Assembly: GCA_022843385.1 (NCBI GenBank)
Contig: JALHNT010000063.1
Location: 1 to 39,249, forward strand
Direction of reading: 5' to 3'
DNA length: 39,249 nt
Origin: Anaerolineae bacterium
GTDB taxonomy: Bacteria; Chloroflexota; Anaerolineae; Aggregatilineales; Phototrophicaceae
The notes under the pieces are model-generated. The model saw nothing but the letters and a program-made list of their open reading frames with translations. It searched no databases and had not been told where the DNA came from. Both the position numbers and the translations under genes were made by a program. Position 1 is the first letter of the stretch; every line of letters begins with the position of its first letter. Positions 8,049-15,989 of the stretch are shown in pieces.

Positions 8049-9860
8049 TTGAAACCGTTAGATATGAGCGACAACGCCCCCTGGAAACAGCGTTTTCGGG
8101 CGGCAGAAATTCTATATGCCACCCTCGCCCCCCAGCAGCCGACGCGCGGCATGGTCCTCAGCAACCGCGATGGTGTGTTCCAGCTTTATGGCTGGGATGT
8201 CGCCAGCGGCGATCTGCGCCAGCTCACCTTCAAGCCGACCGGCCTGTTGAGCGGGATGCTCTCGGCGGACGGGCGTTATGTCTACTATCTGATGGATGCC
8301 GAGGGCAACGAGATCGGTCATTACGTGCGGGTGCCGTTTGAAGGCGGCGAGCCGCAGGACATCACGCCGGATATGACACCCTACGCTTCATTTCGCATCA
8401 CGCAAAGCCACAGCGGGCGCGTCACCGGCTTCATGGCCGCCGGGCCAGCGGGTTTTGAGGTGTATGTGATCGAAGGCGAAGGCAGCCCGCGCCGCATCGC
8501 CAGCTATAAGGCGCTGACCTTTGGCCCAGGGCTTTCCTATGATGGCGAGATCGCCGTCATCGATACCAGCGAACGCAGCGGTACGCTGGATACCACCCTC
8601 ATGGCTGTGGATACCCGGACGGGCGAGGTGATTGCCGAACTCTGCGATGGTGATGGGATCAAACACAACTTTGGTGATTTCTCGCCGCTGCCGGGTGATA
8701 TGCGCCTGCTGGCAACCAGCAATCGCACTGGCTATGACCGCCCGCTGATCTGGAATCCGCGCACCGGCGAGCGAACGGACCTGAAGCTGGACAACATCCC
8801 CGGCGAAGTCACTGGCTGGAGCTGGACATCGGATGGCAAACAGGTGCTGCTGGGGCAGTTGTATCAGGCGGTGCACCAGTTGTACCTGTATGATCTGGCA
8901 ACCGATACCGCCCACAAATTGAATCACCCGTCAGGCATCTATGGCAGCTACTTCGGCAACGCCTTCTTCGCCCCGGACGGCGACATCTATGCCCCCTGGG
9001 AAGACTCGACTCATCCGTCCAGCCTGGTTGCCCTCGACGCCCAGACCGGCGCGATGAAACGAGTCGTGCTGGCGGCTGGCTCGGCCCCCGATGGACAGAA
9101 GTTCCGCTCGATCAGCTTTACCGGCGCGCGCGGCGACACCATTCAGGCTTGGCTGGCGACACCAGAAGGGACGGGGCCATTCCCGACGATTGTCGAGACG
9201 CACGGCGGCCCGACCGCGGTGCAGATGGAGCGCTTCTCGCCGCTGGCGCAGACCTGGCTCGATCACGGTTTTGCTTTCGTGAGCATCAACTATCACGGCT
9301 CGACCACCTTCGGCAAGGACTTCGAGCGCTCGATCTGGGGCAATCTGGGACATCTGGAAGCAGAAGATGTAGCCGCTGCCGTGCGCTGGCTGATCGACAA
9401 TGGCATCGCCCAGGCCGACTCGATCCTCAAGACCGGCGGTTCATATGGCGGTTACATGACGCTGATGTCCATCGGCAAGTATCCCGAACTCTGGGCCGGC
9501 GGCATGGCGCAGATCGCCATCGCCGACTGGGAACTGATGTATGAAGATCAGGCGGAGACGCTGCGGGGTTATCAGCGGGCGCTGTTTGGTGGCACGCCGC
9601 AGGAAAAGCCGGAAGCCCACCGCGCCAGTTCGCCCATCACCTACGCCGAGCAGATCAAAGCGCCGCTGCTGGTCATCCAGGGCAGCAACGACACCCGCTG
9701 CCCGCCGCGACAGATGCGCGCCTATGAAGCTAAACTGAAGTCGCTGGGCAAGTCGATCCAGATGGAATGGTTCGAGGCCGGGCATGGCTCGCTCGATACC
9801 AACCAGTTGATTCACCATCAGGAAGTCATGCTCAACTTTGCCTATCGGGTGTTGGGATAA
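8049..9860 (+). CDS. S9 family prolyl oligopeptidase / acylaminoacyl-peptidase
   Basis: The enzyme has an N-terminal beta-propeller, with repeated strands such as FQLYGWDVASGDLRQLTF and YVYYLMDAEGNEIGHY, followed by a C-terminal alpha/beta hydrolase domain from about residue 355. The triad is visible: S465 in GGSYGGYMTL, D548 in QGSNDTRCPP and H579 in EAGHGS. HGGP near 382 is the oxyanion segment. Length (603 aa) fits the family. It cleaves short peptides, typically in the cytoplasm; no signal peptide is seen. I chose the TTG at 8049 because GGAGG (8039-8043) sits 5 bases upstream, whereas the ATG at 8064 would be 20 bases away. The frame is open further upstream, but that part overlaps xpt and is noncoding in this frame. 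Confidence 0.93.
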   Translation: MKPLDMSDNAPWKQRFRAAEILYATLAPQQPTRGMVLSNRDGVFQLYGWDVASGDLRQLTFKPTGLLSGMLSADGRYVYYLMDAEGNEIGHYVRVPFEGGEPQDITPDMTPYASFRITQSHSGRVTGFMAAGPAGFEVYVIEGEGSPRRIASYKALTFGPGLSYDGEIAVIDTSERSGTLDTTLMAVDTRTGEVIAELCDGDGIKHNFGDFSPLPGDMRLLATSNRTGYDRPLIWNPRTGERTDLKLDNIPGEVTGWSWTSDGKQVLLGQLYQAVHQLYLYDLATDTAHKLNHPSGIYGSYFGNAFFAPDGDIYAPWEDSTHPSSLVALDAQTGAMKRVVLAAGSAPDGQKFRSISFTGARGDTIQAWLATPEGTGPFPTIVETHGGPTAVQMERFSPLAQTWLDHGFAFVSINYHGSTTFGKDFERSIWGNLGHLEAEDVAAAVRWLIDNGIAQADSILKTGGSYGGYMTLMSIGKYPELWAGGMAQIAIADWELMYEDQAETLRGYQRALFGGTPQEKPEAHRASSPITYAEQIKAPLLVIQGSNDTRCPPRQMRAYEAKLKSLGKSIQMEWFEAGHGSLDTNQLIHHQEVMLNFAYRVLG

Positions 9861-9865
9861 GCCGC

Positions 9866-10291
9866 GTGGGCTACACCCTTTCCGTCACCGACGCCCCGGC
9901 GGAGGCCGATGTCCTCCACATCCAGCAGGGGTTGGTGGACTTCAACCGTGAACAGGCTGGCGATGACGACTATCAACCACTGGTGATCCTGGTGCGCGAC
10001 GAGTCTGGCGCACCCGCCGGCGGTCTGATCGGTGCCACCTACTGGGACTGGCTGGTGATCGAGATTCTCTGGCTGCCCGCTGACCTGCGCGGTCAGGGGA
10101 TCGGGCAGCAGGTGGTGCAGGCCGCCGAGCAGGAAGCCATCCGGCGCGGCTGCACCCATGCCCACCTGGACACGTTGAGCTTTCAGGCACCGGATTTTTA
10201 TGGCAAGCTGGGTTACGAGGTCTTTGGGCAAATCGACGGTCTGCCCCCCGGCCACCGCCGCATCTACATGCAGAAGAAGCTGGTAAAATAG
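9866..10291 (+). CDS. GNAT family N-acetyltransferase
   Basis: The 141-residue protein shows the GNAT core. VIEILWLPADLRGQGIGQQVVQAAEQEAIRRG contains the acetyl-CoA pyrophosphate-binding R-G-x-G-x-G loop (about 73-84). HAHLDTLSFQAPDFYGKLGYEVFGQI is the conserved motif B end, with the F-Y-x-K-L-G-Y/F signature. The substrate is unknown; it could acetylate a small amine, a peptide or an antibiotic. A GTG at 9866, five bases after the peptidase stop, is the best start and makes it the third gene of the xpt operon. The ribosome-binding site is weak (GGGAT), so the exact start is less certain than the family. Confidence 0.85.
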   Translation: MGYTLSVTDAPAEADVLHIQQGLVDFNREQAGDDDYQPLVILVRDESGAPAGGLIGATYWDWLVIEILWLPADLRGQGIGQQVVQAAEQEAIRRGCTHAHLDTLSFQAPDFYGKLGYEVFGQIDGLPPGHRRIYMQKKLVK

Positions 10292-10322
10292 CGCTCGACA
10301 ATCGGTTATACAGGTGGTTGCC

Positions 10323-10568
10323 ATGACGGACACGGTTTCATTGACCATCGAGTTGACGCGCCAGCAGCGCCAGCAAATCGAACGGCAGGCGCACGAACGG
10401 GGTTATGAACAACTGGCCGACTATGTGCTGGCCTTGATCTCGGCCGATGCGGCGGACGATGATCCGGATGCCGTTGATATTCGCGCCGAACTGAAAGCCG
10501 GACTGCATCAGGCGCTGCGGGGCGAAACCCTTCCACTCGACAAACTGTGGGACGGCGATGAGCGATAA
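10323..10568 (+). CDS. Antitoxin-like protein of a toxin-antitoxin pair
   Basis: This 81-residue acidic protein begins MTDTVSLTIELTRQQRQQIE, a ribbon-helix-helix-like opening of a strand then a helix. It ends in an acidic, flexible tail (ADDDPDAVDIRAELKAGL and WDGDER), typical of antitoxins that bind DNA with the N terminus and wrap the toxin with the C terminus. AGGTGG 5 bases upstream supports the ATG at 10323 over the GTG at 10314. Its last 11 bases overlap the start of the toxin-like frame, as in most type II pairs. I cannot name the antitoxin class with confidence. The cognate toxin is broken, so this gene may be a solitary survivor that still represses its own promoter. Confidence 0.7.
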   Translation: MTDTVSLTIELTRQQRQQIERQAHERGYEQLADYVLALISADAADDDPDAVDIRAELKAGLHQALRGETLPLDKLWDGDER

Positions 10569-10916
10569 GCCATCGGTGAAGATCGTCTTTGCTCCTGTTT
10601 TTCGTAAAGCATTTCAACGCTTGCGAAAGAAGTATCGCCGTATCGATGTTGACCTGAAGGGTTTGCTCGATCAACTGGAAGTGGGTGAAATCCCTGGTGA
10701 TAAAATCCCAGGTATCCATCCTCATCAGATCTATAAAGCGCGTGTTCCAAATAGCGATGCCCAGCGCGGAAAAAGCTGGGGATAGCCCGTCATCTACTAC
10801 ATTCAGATGAGCGACTGATTATTCTGGTTTACATCTATTCTAAAAGTTATCAGGAAGACATTGCGCCTGATAAAATTCAGAAGATGATTGACGAGATTCT
10901 TCAGGACGGAAGCTAG
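10558..10916 (+). pseudogene. RelE/ParE-like toxin, broken by a stop codon and a small deletion
   Basis: The first 75 codons read MSDKPSVKIVFAPVFRKAFQRLRKKYRRI and continue to IPGIHPHQIYKARVPNSDAQRGKS, a RelE/ParE-like toxin with an N-terminal helix pair and a basic core. It then meets TAG at 10783-10785, where Tyr of an expected G-Y-R-V-I-Y-Y motif should be. Past the stop the same frame continues PVIYYIQMSD. After a shift near 10815 the reading becomes RLIILVYIYSKSYQEDIAPDKIQKMIDEI and so on to TAG at 10914. A 4-base loss in a CGAC repeat would explain the shift. Both lesions remove the C-terminal strands needed for activity. Confidence 0.75.
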
Positions 10917-11001
10917 CCAGGTTCTTGAACTGATTACTTGGTTTAATCCTATGCCTTTATTGAAGAAGCTGGTCAAGTGACCGACAATTAATGGTGAACC
11001 C

Positions 11002-12573
11002 ATGACCGACCCGCGACACGGCGGCATTGCCGTCCTGGATTTTGGTTCGCAGTATACCCAGCTCATCGCCCGGCGTGTGCGTGAACAGAATGTTTACGCC
11101 GAGGTCTTTCCGTTTGATGCCGCGCCGGAGAAGATCAACGCCCATCAGCCGCGCGGCGTGATCCTCTCCGGCGGCCCGTCCAGCGTCTATGAGGAAGGGG
11201 CACCGCAGCTCCCGCGCTGGCTCTTCAGCCGCATCACGCAGCAAGCGGATTTTCCCACGCTCGGCATCTGTTACGGGATGCAGGCGCTCACCCATGCGCT
11301 GGGTGGCGTGGTGGCCTCGTCCGCCGCCCGCGAGTATGGCCCGGCTCAGATCGCCCAGCACGGTGATAATCCGCTGCTGCGCAACCTGCCGCACGAGCTT
11401 CAGGTGTGGATGTCACACGGGGATCGCATCGAGCAGCCGCCCGCCGGCTTCGTTGGACTGGCGGTGTCCGATCATTCGCCCTATGCCGCGATGGGCGATA
11501 TCCATCGCCAGCTTTACGGCGTCCAGTTCCACCCTGAAGTGGCGCATACCCCGCTGGGTGCGGACATCCTGCACAACTTCCTCTTCACCATCTGCGGCTG
11601 TGAGGCCAACTGGTCGCCTTCGACCTTCATCGACGACGCGGTGCAGGCCATCCGCCAAAAGGTGGGGACGGAGCGCGTCATTCTCGGACTCAGCGGCGGG
11701 GTCGATTCAGCAGTGGCTGGTGCCTTGTTGCAGCAGGCCATCGGCAGCCAGTTGACCGCCATTTTCGTGAATACCGGATTGCTGCGGAAGCACGAGCCGG
11801 AAGATGTGGTGCGGGTGTTCCGTGACCAACAGGGGATGAATCTGGTGGCGGTTGATGCCACCGAGGATTTCCTCGACCAACTGCGCGGCATCACCGAGCC
11901 GGAAGCTAAACGCAAGCGCATCGGCAAGCTGTTCATCGATACCTTCGCTGACCAGGCGCGGCAGCTCGCGGCGGAAGGCGTTCACTTTCTGGCGCAAGGG
12001 ACCATCTACCCGGATGTGATCGAGAGCGCCGCCAGCAGCAAGTCATCCAAGACCATCAAGAGTCATCACAACGTCGGTGGGCTACCGCCTGATCTGGCCT
12101 TCCAACTGGTCGAGCCGCTGCGCGATCTGTTCAAGGACGAGGTGCGCAAGGTCGGCACGGCGCTGGGACTGCCAGATGCCATCGTCTGGCGACAGCCATT
12201 TCCGGGGCCGGGGCTGGCGGTGCGCTGCCTGGGCGAGATCACCTGGGAGAGGTTGGAGACGCTGCGCGCGGCGGATGCCATCTTCACCGGCGAACTGGAA
12301 GCAGCCGGTTTGCTGCGGCTGGGAACCGCCCAATCCTTTGCTGTGCTGCTGCCGGTCAAGAGCGTCGGCGTGATGGGCGACAACCGCACTTATGAAGAAG
12401 TGATCGCCCTGCGATCGGTGACCACCGATGACTTCATGACGGCGGATTGGGCGCGGCTGCCGTATGATCTGCTGGCGCGGGTGAGCAACCGCATCGTCAA
12501 CGAGGTGCGCGGCGTCAACCGCGTGACCTATGACATCACCAGCAAACCCCCCGGCACGATTGAGTGGGAGTGA
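11002..12573 (+). CDS. guaA: GMP synthase (glutamine-hydrolysing)
   Basis: GuaA makes GMP from XMP, ATP and glutamine, the last step of guanine nucleotide synthesis. The 523-residue protein has its complete domain order. Residues 1-200 form a class I glutamine amidotransferase with nucleophile C90 in LGICYGMQ, H177 and E179 in QFHPEVAHT. An N-type ATP pyrophosphatase follows, with the P-loop LSGGVDSAVAGALL (231-236 core). The dimerisation domain ends in the invariant TYDITSKPPGTIEWE. FLAQGTIYPDVIES and SHHNVGGLPP are further signatures. No truncation or odd residues are visible. It is transcribed alone; an 85-base gap separates it from the broken toxin. Together with the Xpt gene upstream it forms a local purine pair. 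Confidence 0.98.
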   Translation: MTDPRHGGIAVLDFGSQYTQLIARRVREQNVYAEVFPFDAAPEKINAHQPRGVILSGGPSSVYEEGAPQLPRWLFSRITQQADFPTLGICYGMQALTHALGGVVASSAAREYGPAQIAQHGDNPLLRNLPHELQVWMSHGDRIEQPPAGFVGLAVSDHSPYAAMGDIHRQLYGVQFHPEVAHTPLGADILHNFLFTICGCEANWSPSTFIDDAVQAIRQKVGTERVILGLSGGVDSAVAGALLQQAIGSQLTAIFVNTGLLRKHEPEDVVRVFRDQQGMNLVAVDATEDFLDQLRGITEPEAKRKRIGKLFIDTFADQARQLAAEGVHFLAQGTIYPDVIESAASSKSSKTIKSHHNVGGLPPDLAFQLVEPLRDLFKDEVRKVGTALGLPDAIVWRQPFPGPGLAVRCLGEITWERLETLRAADAIFTGELEAAGLLRLGTAQSFAVLLPVKSVGVMGDNRTYEEVIALRSVTTDDFMTADWARLPYDLLARVSNRIVNEVRGVNRVTYDITSKPPGTIEWE

Positions 12574-12684
12574 AACTTGTCCGCAGTTGATCGGTTTTTG
12601 AACGGGAGAAAGCTAAACGCTCTCCAGTGCCCATAAGTCTTTGACAGCACATCGAAAGAGGGGATACCAATAGGGGGTCAACCA

Positions 12685-13581
12685 TCAAGCTAAATCATCC
12701 ATATCGAAATACTCGTCAACATGATTCTCCCAATCCGGCCACTCGCGCTTGACCGCATCCAGCAACCACTCTCCGCCGATGGTGACGGTCCCACGCCAGG
12801 ATGTATAGATCATCCAGTCTAGCGACTTGGAAAAGGCAAAGCCGATAATATGTGGAATCGCTCTGGCAAGATCGAGCTGGGATACTTCACGTTCAGTTCC
12901 GGGGTAATTTTGCTCAAGAATATAGACATGCTGGATACCGTGTGTCTTTAACGTGCGTTGTACGATCTCTGTGCCATTTGCTTCAACCAGTGGCTTTGCA
13001 TCAAACGCTTCCATAGAAGCCAGATTTAACTGAGGCGTGGACGGTCTGGGAATGATTGGATAGTAATCACTGGCAAACCTACCACCTGCAACTTCAACAC
13101 CCCAACGCTGTCCAAAGGCTGACAATACATCAATCTGTTCTGTATACGATAGCGCACGATGAAATGGAAGTGGATCAACGGATTGCAAAGATTCAACAGA
13201 AAGTGAGTGCAGGTAGATCGAAAATGCCTGATGCTCCTGATCTATAGAAGCTATAACTATCGGGTTAGAATCAGATCCAGAAGCGTGGTCGAAAGAGATT
13301 TGCGCAGCGATGTCCAACAGGTCACGCATTTCATTCCGTGTTGTCAAGGTCTGAGGGTCAATTGAAGCGAGTTCCCATCGAATGCTATTCAGGAAAACCA
13401 ATTTTGGCATGACTTCCATAGAAAAGACTTCCATAAAGGTGTCTTTTCCATCCACAGGTGGCTGCAACGTGAATACACCTCCCGGTCCAGGCTTCAATTG
13501 GTCAAAGCTATTCATGCGTTCCATAACGTAGCGCCGCATAGCAATATGCAAGTTGCGAATCAGGTCACGCTCATCGGTCAT
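12685..13581 (-). CDS. Hypothetical protein (298 aa), AT-richer than neighbours
   Basis: I do not recognise a family. The protein is soluble, with no signal peptide or membrane span, and is moderately acidic, ending WPDWENHVDEYFDMDDLA. The N-terminal half has a PGPGGVFTLQPPVDGKDTF loop. The C-terminal part contains HGIQHVYILEQNYPGTEREV and a strand-rich FSKSLDWMIYTSWRGTVTIGGEW segment that recalls SMI1/KNR4-like or immunity-type small domains, but this is only a resemblance. Codon use is clearly AT-richer than the flanking guaA and Lgt-like genes, which suggests recent acquisition. The upstream ribosome-binding site is weak. It is flanked by about 110 bases of noncoding sequence on each side and has no evident operon partner. 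Confidence 0.7.
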   Translation of the reverse strand: MTDERDLIRNLHIAMRRYVMERMNSFDQLKPGPGGVFTLQPPVDGKDTFMEVFSMEVMPKLVFLNSIRWELASIDPQTLTTRNEMRDLLDIAAQISFDHASGSDSNPIVIASIDQEHQAFSIYLHSLSVESLQSVDPLPFHRALSYTEQIDVLSAFGQRWGVEVAGGRFASDYYPIIPRPSTPQLNLASMEAFDAKPLVEANGTEIVQRTLKTHGIQHVYILEQNYPGTEREVSQLDLARAIPHIIGFAFSKSLDWMIYTSWRGTVTIGGEWLLDAVKREWPDWENHVDEYFDMDDLA

Positions 13582-13703
13582 TTGTATGACTCACTACGGT
13601 ATATCCCAAGGCTATCATTAGCAGAAGATAACACGGATCGCCCGCTGCTTGAAGCCCTGATGTCGTGCCGTGTTCCACGCAGCCAAATCGTCCGTTGCTG
13701 CAC

Positions 13704-14516
13704 CTATACCGCATTCCGAGCGCTTCGCTCTTTAGAGCCTGTGCGATAGCGCAGGGCCATCACAAGGCCAAAGGCACACAGCAGTGCATCCAATACCTGA
13801 TCGGCACGCAGGCCAAACAGTATCGGGTTAGGGTCATCGCGCAGAAAACCGATGAGGAACATCCCGGCGCTGAGGAAAGCCAGTAGCCAGCCGAAGCTCC
13901 GCACTCCCAACGGACGCTGGATGAACACCCGGCTCAGGAGCAGCAGCGCCAGCGCCGCGCCGGATAATGTCATGCCGAAGAAAGGTGTGGCGAAGCGTGG
14001 GGCGACGATGCCATAGACATCGACCAGTTCAGCCGCCGACCAGCCTGGAACACTCGCCAGCGTATCGACCTCGCGACCATAGCCACAGCCCGCTGCCAGA
14101 CAGCCATACCACGCTCCCAGCCCAATGAGCGGCAGCGCCGGGCTCAACGCCCCCAGCAGCCGGGCAAAACCCACTGGTTGCTGATCGAGCCGCGCCCGCA
14201 GCGAGAGCGCCAGCCACAAACCCAGCAGTCCGCCCAGCACCGCCCCGTGCCAATCCAAGCCGCCGCCCGCCAGATTCCGCGCCTCATCCATCTGATTGCT
14301 GAAGTAATCCCAGTGGAGCAGCACATGACCCAGCCGCGCCCCGACCAGCCCACCCAGCAGCGCGCCAAGACCGGCATCCGCCAGCCGCCCCCAGCCGATG
14401 CCGCTGCGGCGCAGAGTCCAGCCGGCCCCGACCAGGGTGATGAGGATCGCCAGCGCTGTCGCCAACATGAAGGTCGGCCAGCGCCAAGGGCCGATGGTGG
14501 TGAACAATTCTGGCAT
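13704..14516 (-). CDS. Prolipoprotein diacylglyceryl transferase-like membrane protein
   Basis: The 270-residue protein has about seven membrane segments and an Lgt-like layout. Lgt moves diacylglycerol from phosphatidylglycerol to the lipobox cysteine of prolipoproteins at the inner membrane. Family landmarks are LVGARLGHVLLHWDYF (near 58-73), the GGGLDWHGAVLGGLLGL segment (near 84-100, equivalent to the GGLSFHGG of Lgt) and GAWYGCLAAGCGYGREVD in the place of the NRxGNFxNxExxG region. The C-terminal FLRDDPNPILFGLRADQ is also Lgt-like. The central Lgt signature is altered, so it may be a divergent Lgt or a paralogue with another acceptor. An AGGGGTGA site about 6 bases before ATG 14516 supports the start. 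It diverges from the SPFH gene across two palindromes. Confidence 0.82.
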   Translation of the reverse strand: MPELFTTIGPWRWPTFMLATALAILITLVGAGWTLRRSGIGWGRLADAGLGALLGGLVGARLGHVLLHWDYFSNQMDEARNLAGGGLDWHGAVLGGLLGLWLALSLRARLDQQPVGFARLLGALSPALPLIGLGAWYGCLAAGCGYGREVDTLASVPGWSAAELVDVYGIVAPRFATPFFGMTLSGAALALLLLSRVFIQRPLGVRSFGWLLAFLSAGMFLIGFLRDDPNPILFGLRADQVLDALLCAFGLVMALRYRTGSKERSARNAV

Positions 14517-14545
14517 CGAGTCACCCCTGTTCTATCCATACCCCA

Positions 14546-14556
14546 CCAATAATTGG
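14546..14556. promoter_or_regulatory. Palindromic site 1 (CCAAT-A-ATTGG) in a divergent intergenic region
   Basis: CCAAT at 14546-14550 and ATTGG at 14552-14556 form a perfect 5+1+5 inverted repeat with extra C/G on the outside. It lies 30 bases upstream of the Lgt-like gene start. The same core recurs at 14631-14645. A regulator binding both is plausible, but none is identified. Confidence 0.45.
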
Positions 14557-14630
14557 GGGTTCAGAAGCGCTGAATGGCGCTATTCGCTCATCCGCGCTTA
14601 ATCCCGAACGGGTATCCTTGCCCACATTCT

Positions 14631-14645
14631 CCCCAATCATTGGGG
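14631..14645. promoter_or_regulatory. Palindromic site 2 (CCCCAAT-C-ATTGGGG)
   Basis: This is a perfect 7+1+7 inverted repeat, 82 bases upstream of the SPFH gene start. Its centre is 87 bases from the centre of site 1, about eight helical turns, so two bound dimers would lie on the same face. The shared core is CCAAT-N-ATTGG. Confidence 0.5.
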
Positions 14646-14726
14646 GACAACTGGAAAAATGCAACGTCGGAGCGCAGCTTTGCGTAACGGGTTGTAGTGG
14701 TACTGTAACACAAGGAGCAGTCTGGT

Positions 14727-15779
14727 ATGGATATTAGTGGGTTGCTTGGGATACTAGCCCTAGTGGGTTTCCTGGTCTTCCTGGCCGGAGCCGGTATCGC
14801 CGTCGCCAATGCGTCGCAGGGACGTCAGGCGCGCGGCGGTGTGCTGCTGGCGATCATCGGTCTGATCGCTGGCATTCTGTTCTGGATCGTCAGCAATGGT
14901 CTCATCATCGTTGAGCCGACACGGGTGGCGATTGTCATCAACACCCTGACCGGTACGGTGGATGAGCCGCGCGGCCCTGGTGCGCACATCATTCTGCCAG
15001 TGGTGCAGCAGGTTGCCATCACCTATTCGACCACACAACAATTTGTCGAGATGTCGGAGGATGCCTCAAGCGCCAACGCCGAACCGATTGTTGGACAGAC
15101 CAACGATGGTCAGACCGTCCGGTTGGATGTCACGGTGCGCTATCGTGTTCAGGAAAGCGACGCCCGCGATTTGTTCCTGACCTGGCGTGACGCCAGCATC
15201 GCCGATGGCTTTGTCATCCCGACGGCGCGTTCGGTGGTGCGCGATGTGCTGTCCGGTTTCTCGGCGGAAGGTCTCTACAGCGGTGATCGCGCCCGTTTGA
15301 GCGCCGATGTGGTCGCAGCCTTGACCAGTCGTTTCGCCGATGCCAATCTGCTGCTGACCGATGTGTTGGTGCGCGGCATCAGCTTCTCGGATGAATTCAC
15401 GGCTGCCATTGAGCAGAAGGTGGTGGCGGAACAAAACCTGGAGCGCGCCCGCACGGTAGCGCAGCAGGCGGAAACGGAAGCCCAAGGGCGTGCCAATGCG
15501 GCCGTCGCCGCTGCTCAGGGTGAAGCGCAGGCCACGATCCTTCAGGCGCAGGCCGAAGCTGAAGCGCTGCGACTGGTGAGCGAACAGATCGCCGCCAACC
15601 CCAGCCTGATCCAGTATCTGTACGTGCAGAACCTGAGCGATAACATTCAGTTGGCGCTGGTGCCTTCGAACAGTCCGTTCCTGTTCGACTTCAACAGTCT
15701 GGCCCAGCCGAACTCAGGCTTTGTCGCGCCGGAAGCGGTGCCGTCACAACCGACACCTACCCCGACGCCCAGCAGCTAA
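14727..15779 (+). CDS. SPFH/band 7 (prohibitin-like) membrane protein
   Basis: The 350-residue protein has two N-terminal membrane helices (about 5-27 and 39-61). An SPFH domain follows (about 62-235): GLIIVEPTRVAIVINTLTGTVDEPRGPGAHIILPVVQQV, then QTNDGQTVRLDVTVRYRV and LLLTDVLVRGISF. A coiled-coil rich in A, E and Q comes next (about 236-290, EQKVVAEQNLERARTVAQQAE and repeats). SPFH proteins oligomerise into membrane microdomain scaffolds or cages around proteases and other membrane proteins. The C terminus is a low-complexity proline/threonine tail (PSQPTPTPTPSS). AGGAG 9 bases upstream supports ATG 14727. It is a single-gene unit: an intrinsic terminator follows at once. No NfeD or protease partner is adjacent. 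Confidence 0.92.
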   Translation: MDISGLLGILALVGFLVFLAGAGIAVANASQGRQARGGVLLAIIGLIAGILFWIVSNGLIIVEPTRVAIVINTLTGTVDEPRGPGAHIILPVVQQVAITYSTTQQFVEMSEDASSANAEPIVGQTNDGQTVRLDVTVRYRVQESDARDLFLTWRDASIADGFVIPTARSVVRDVLSGFSAEGLYSGDRARLSADVVAALTSRFADANLLLTDVLVRGISFSDEFTAAIEQKVVAEQNLERARTVAQQAETEAQGRANAAVAAAQGEAQATILQAQAEAEALRLVSEQIAANPSLIQYLYVQNLSDNIQLALVPSNSPFLFDFNSLAQPNSGFVAPEAVPSQPTPTPTPSS

Positions 15780-15791
15780 GGTATCTTCTCT

Positions 15792-15826
15792 CAAGGGCGA
15801 TCCACAGCGGGTCGCCCTTGATTTTT
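15792..15826 (+). terminator. Rho-independent terminator after the SPFH gene
   Basis: CAAGGGCGA (15792-15800) pairs perfectly with TCGCCCTTG (15812-15820) around an 11-base loop, followed by A and five T residues. It lies 13 bases after the SPFH stop codon. Confidence 0.88.
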
Positions 15827-15989
15827 CTCATGCATTTAACTTCGCTTTCTCCTCGACGCAGCCGATGAAGTGCGCCACCTTCTTCTGCCATAACAGCAAA
15901 CTTTATGCATTATCCATTGCGGAGTGGCTGGGGTGAACCAAATGGATGGGTTACACTCCAGCGATAGTCAGCTATTGGAGCCAACTATC

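Noticed and set aside
1592..10785. Amber codons at Tyr positions in both the transposase and the toxin, hinting at stop-codon recoding
   Set aside because: Intact genes here end in TAG normally (for example the GNAT gene at 10291 and the FAD oxidoreductase at 17582), and both broken genes also carry frameshifts. Ordinary decay explains them.
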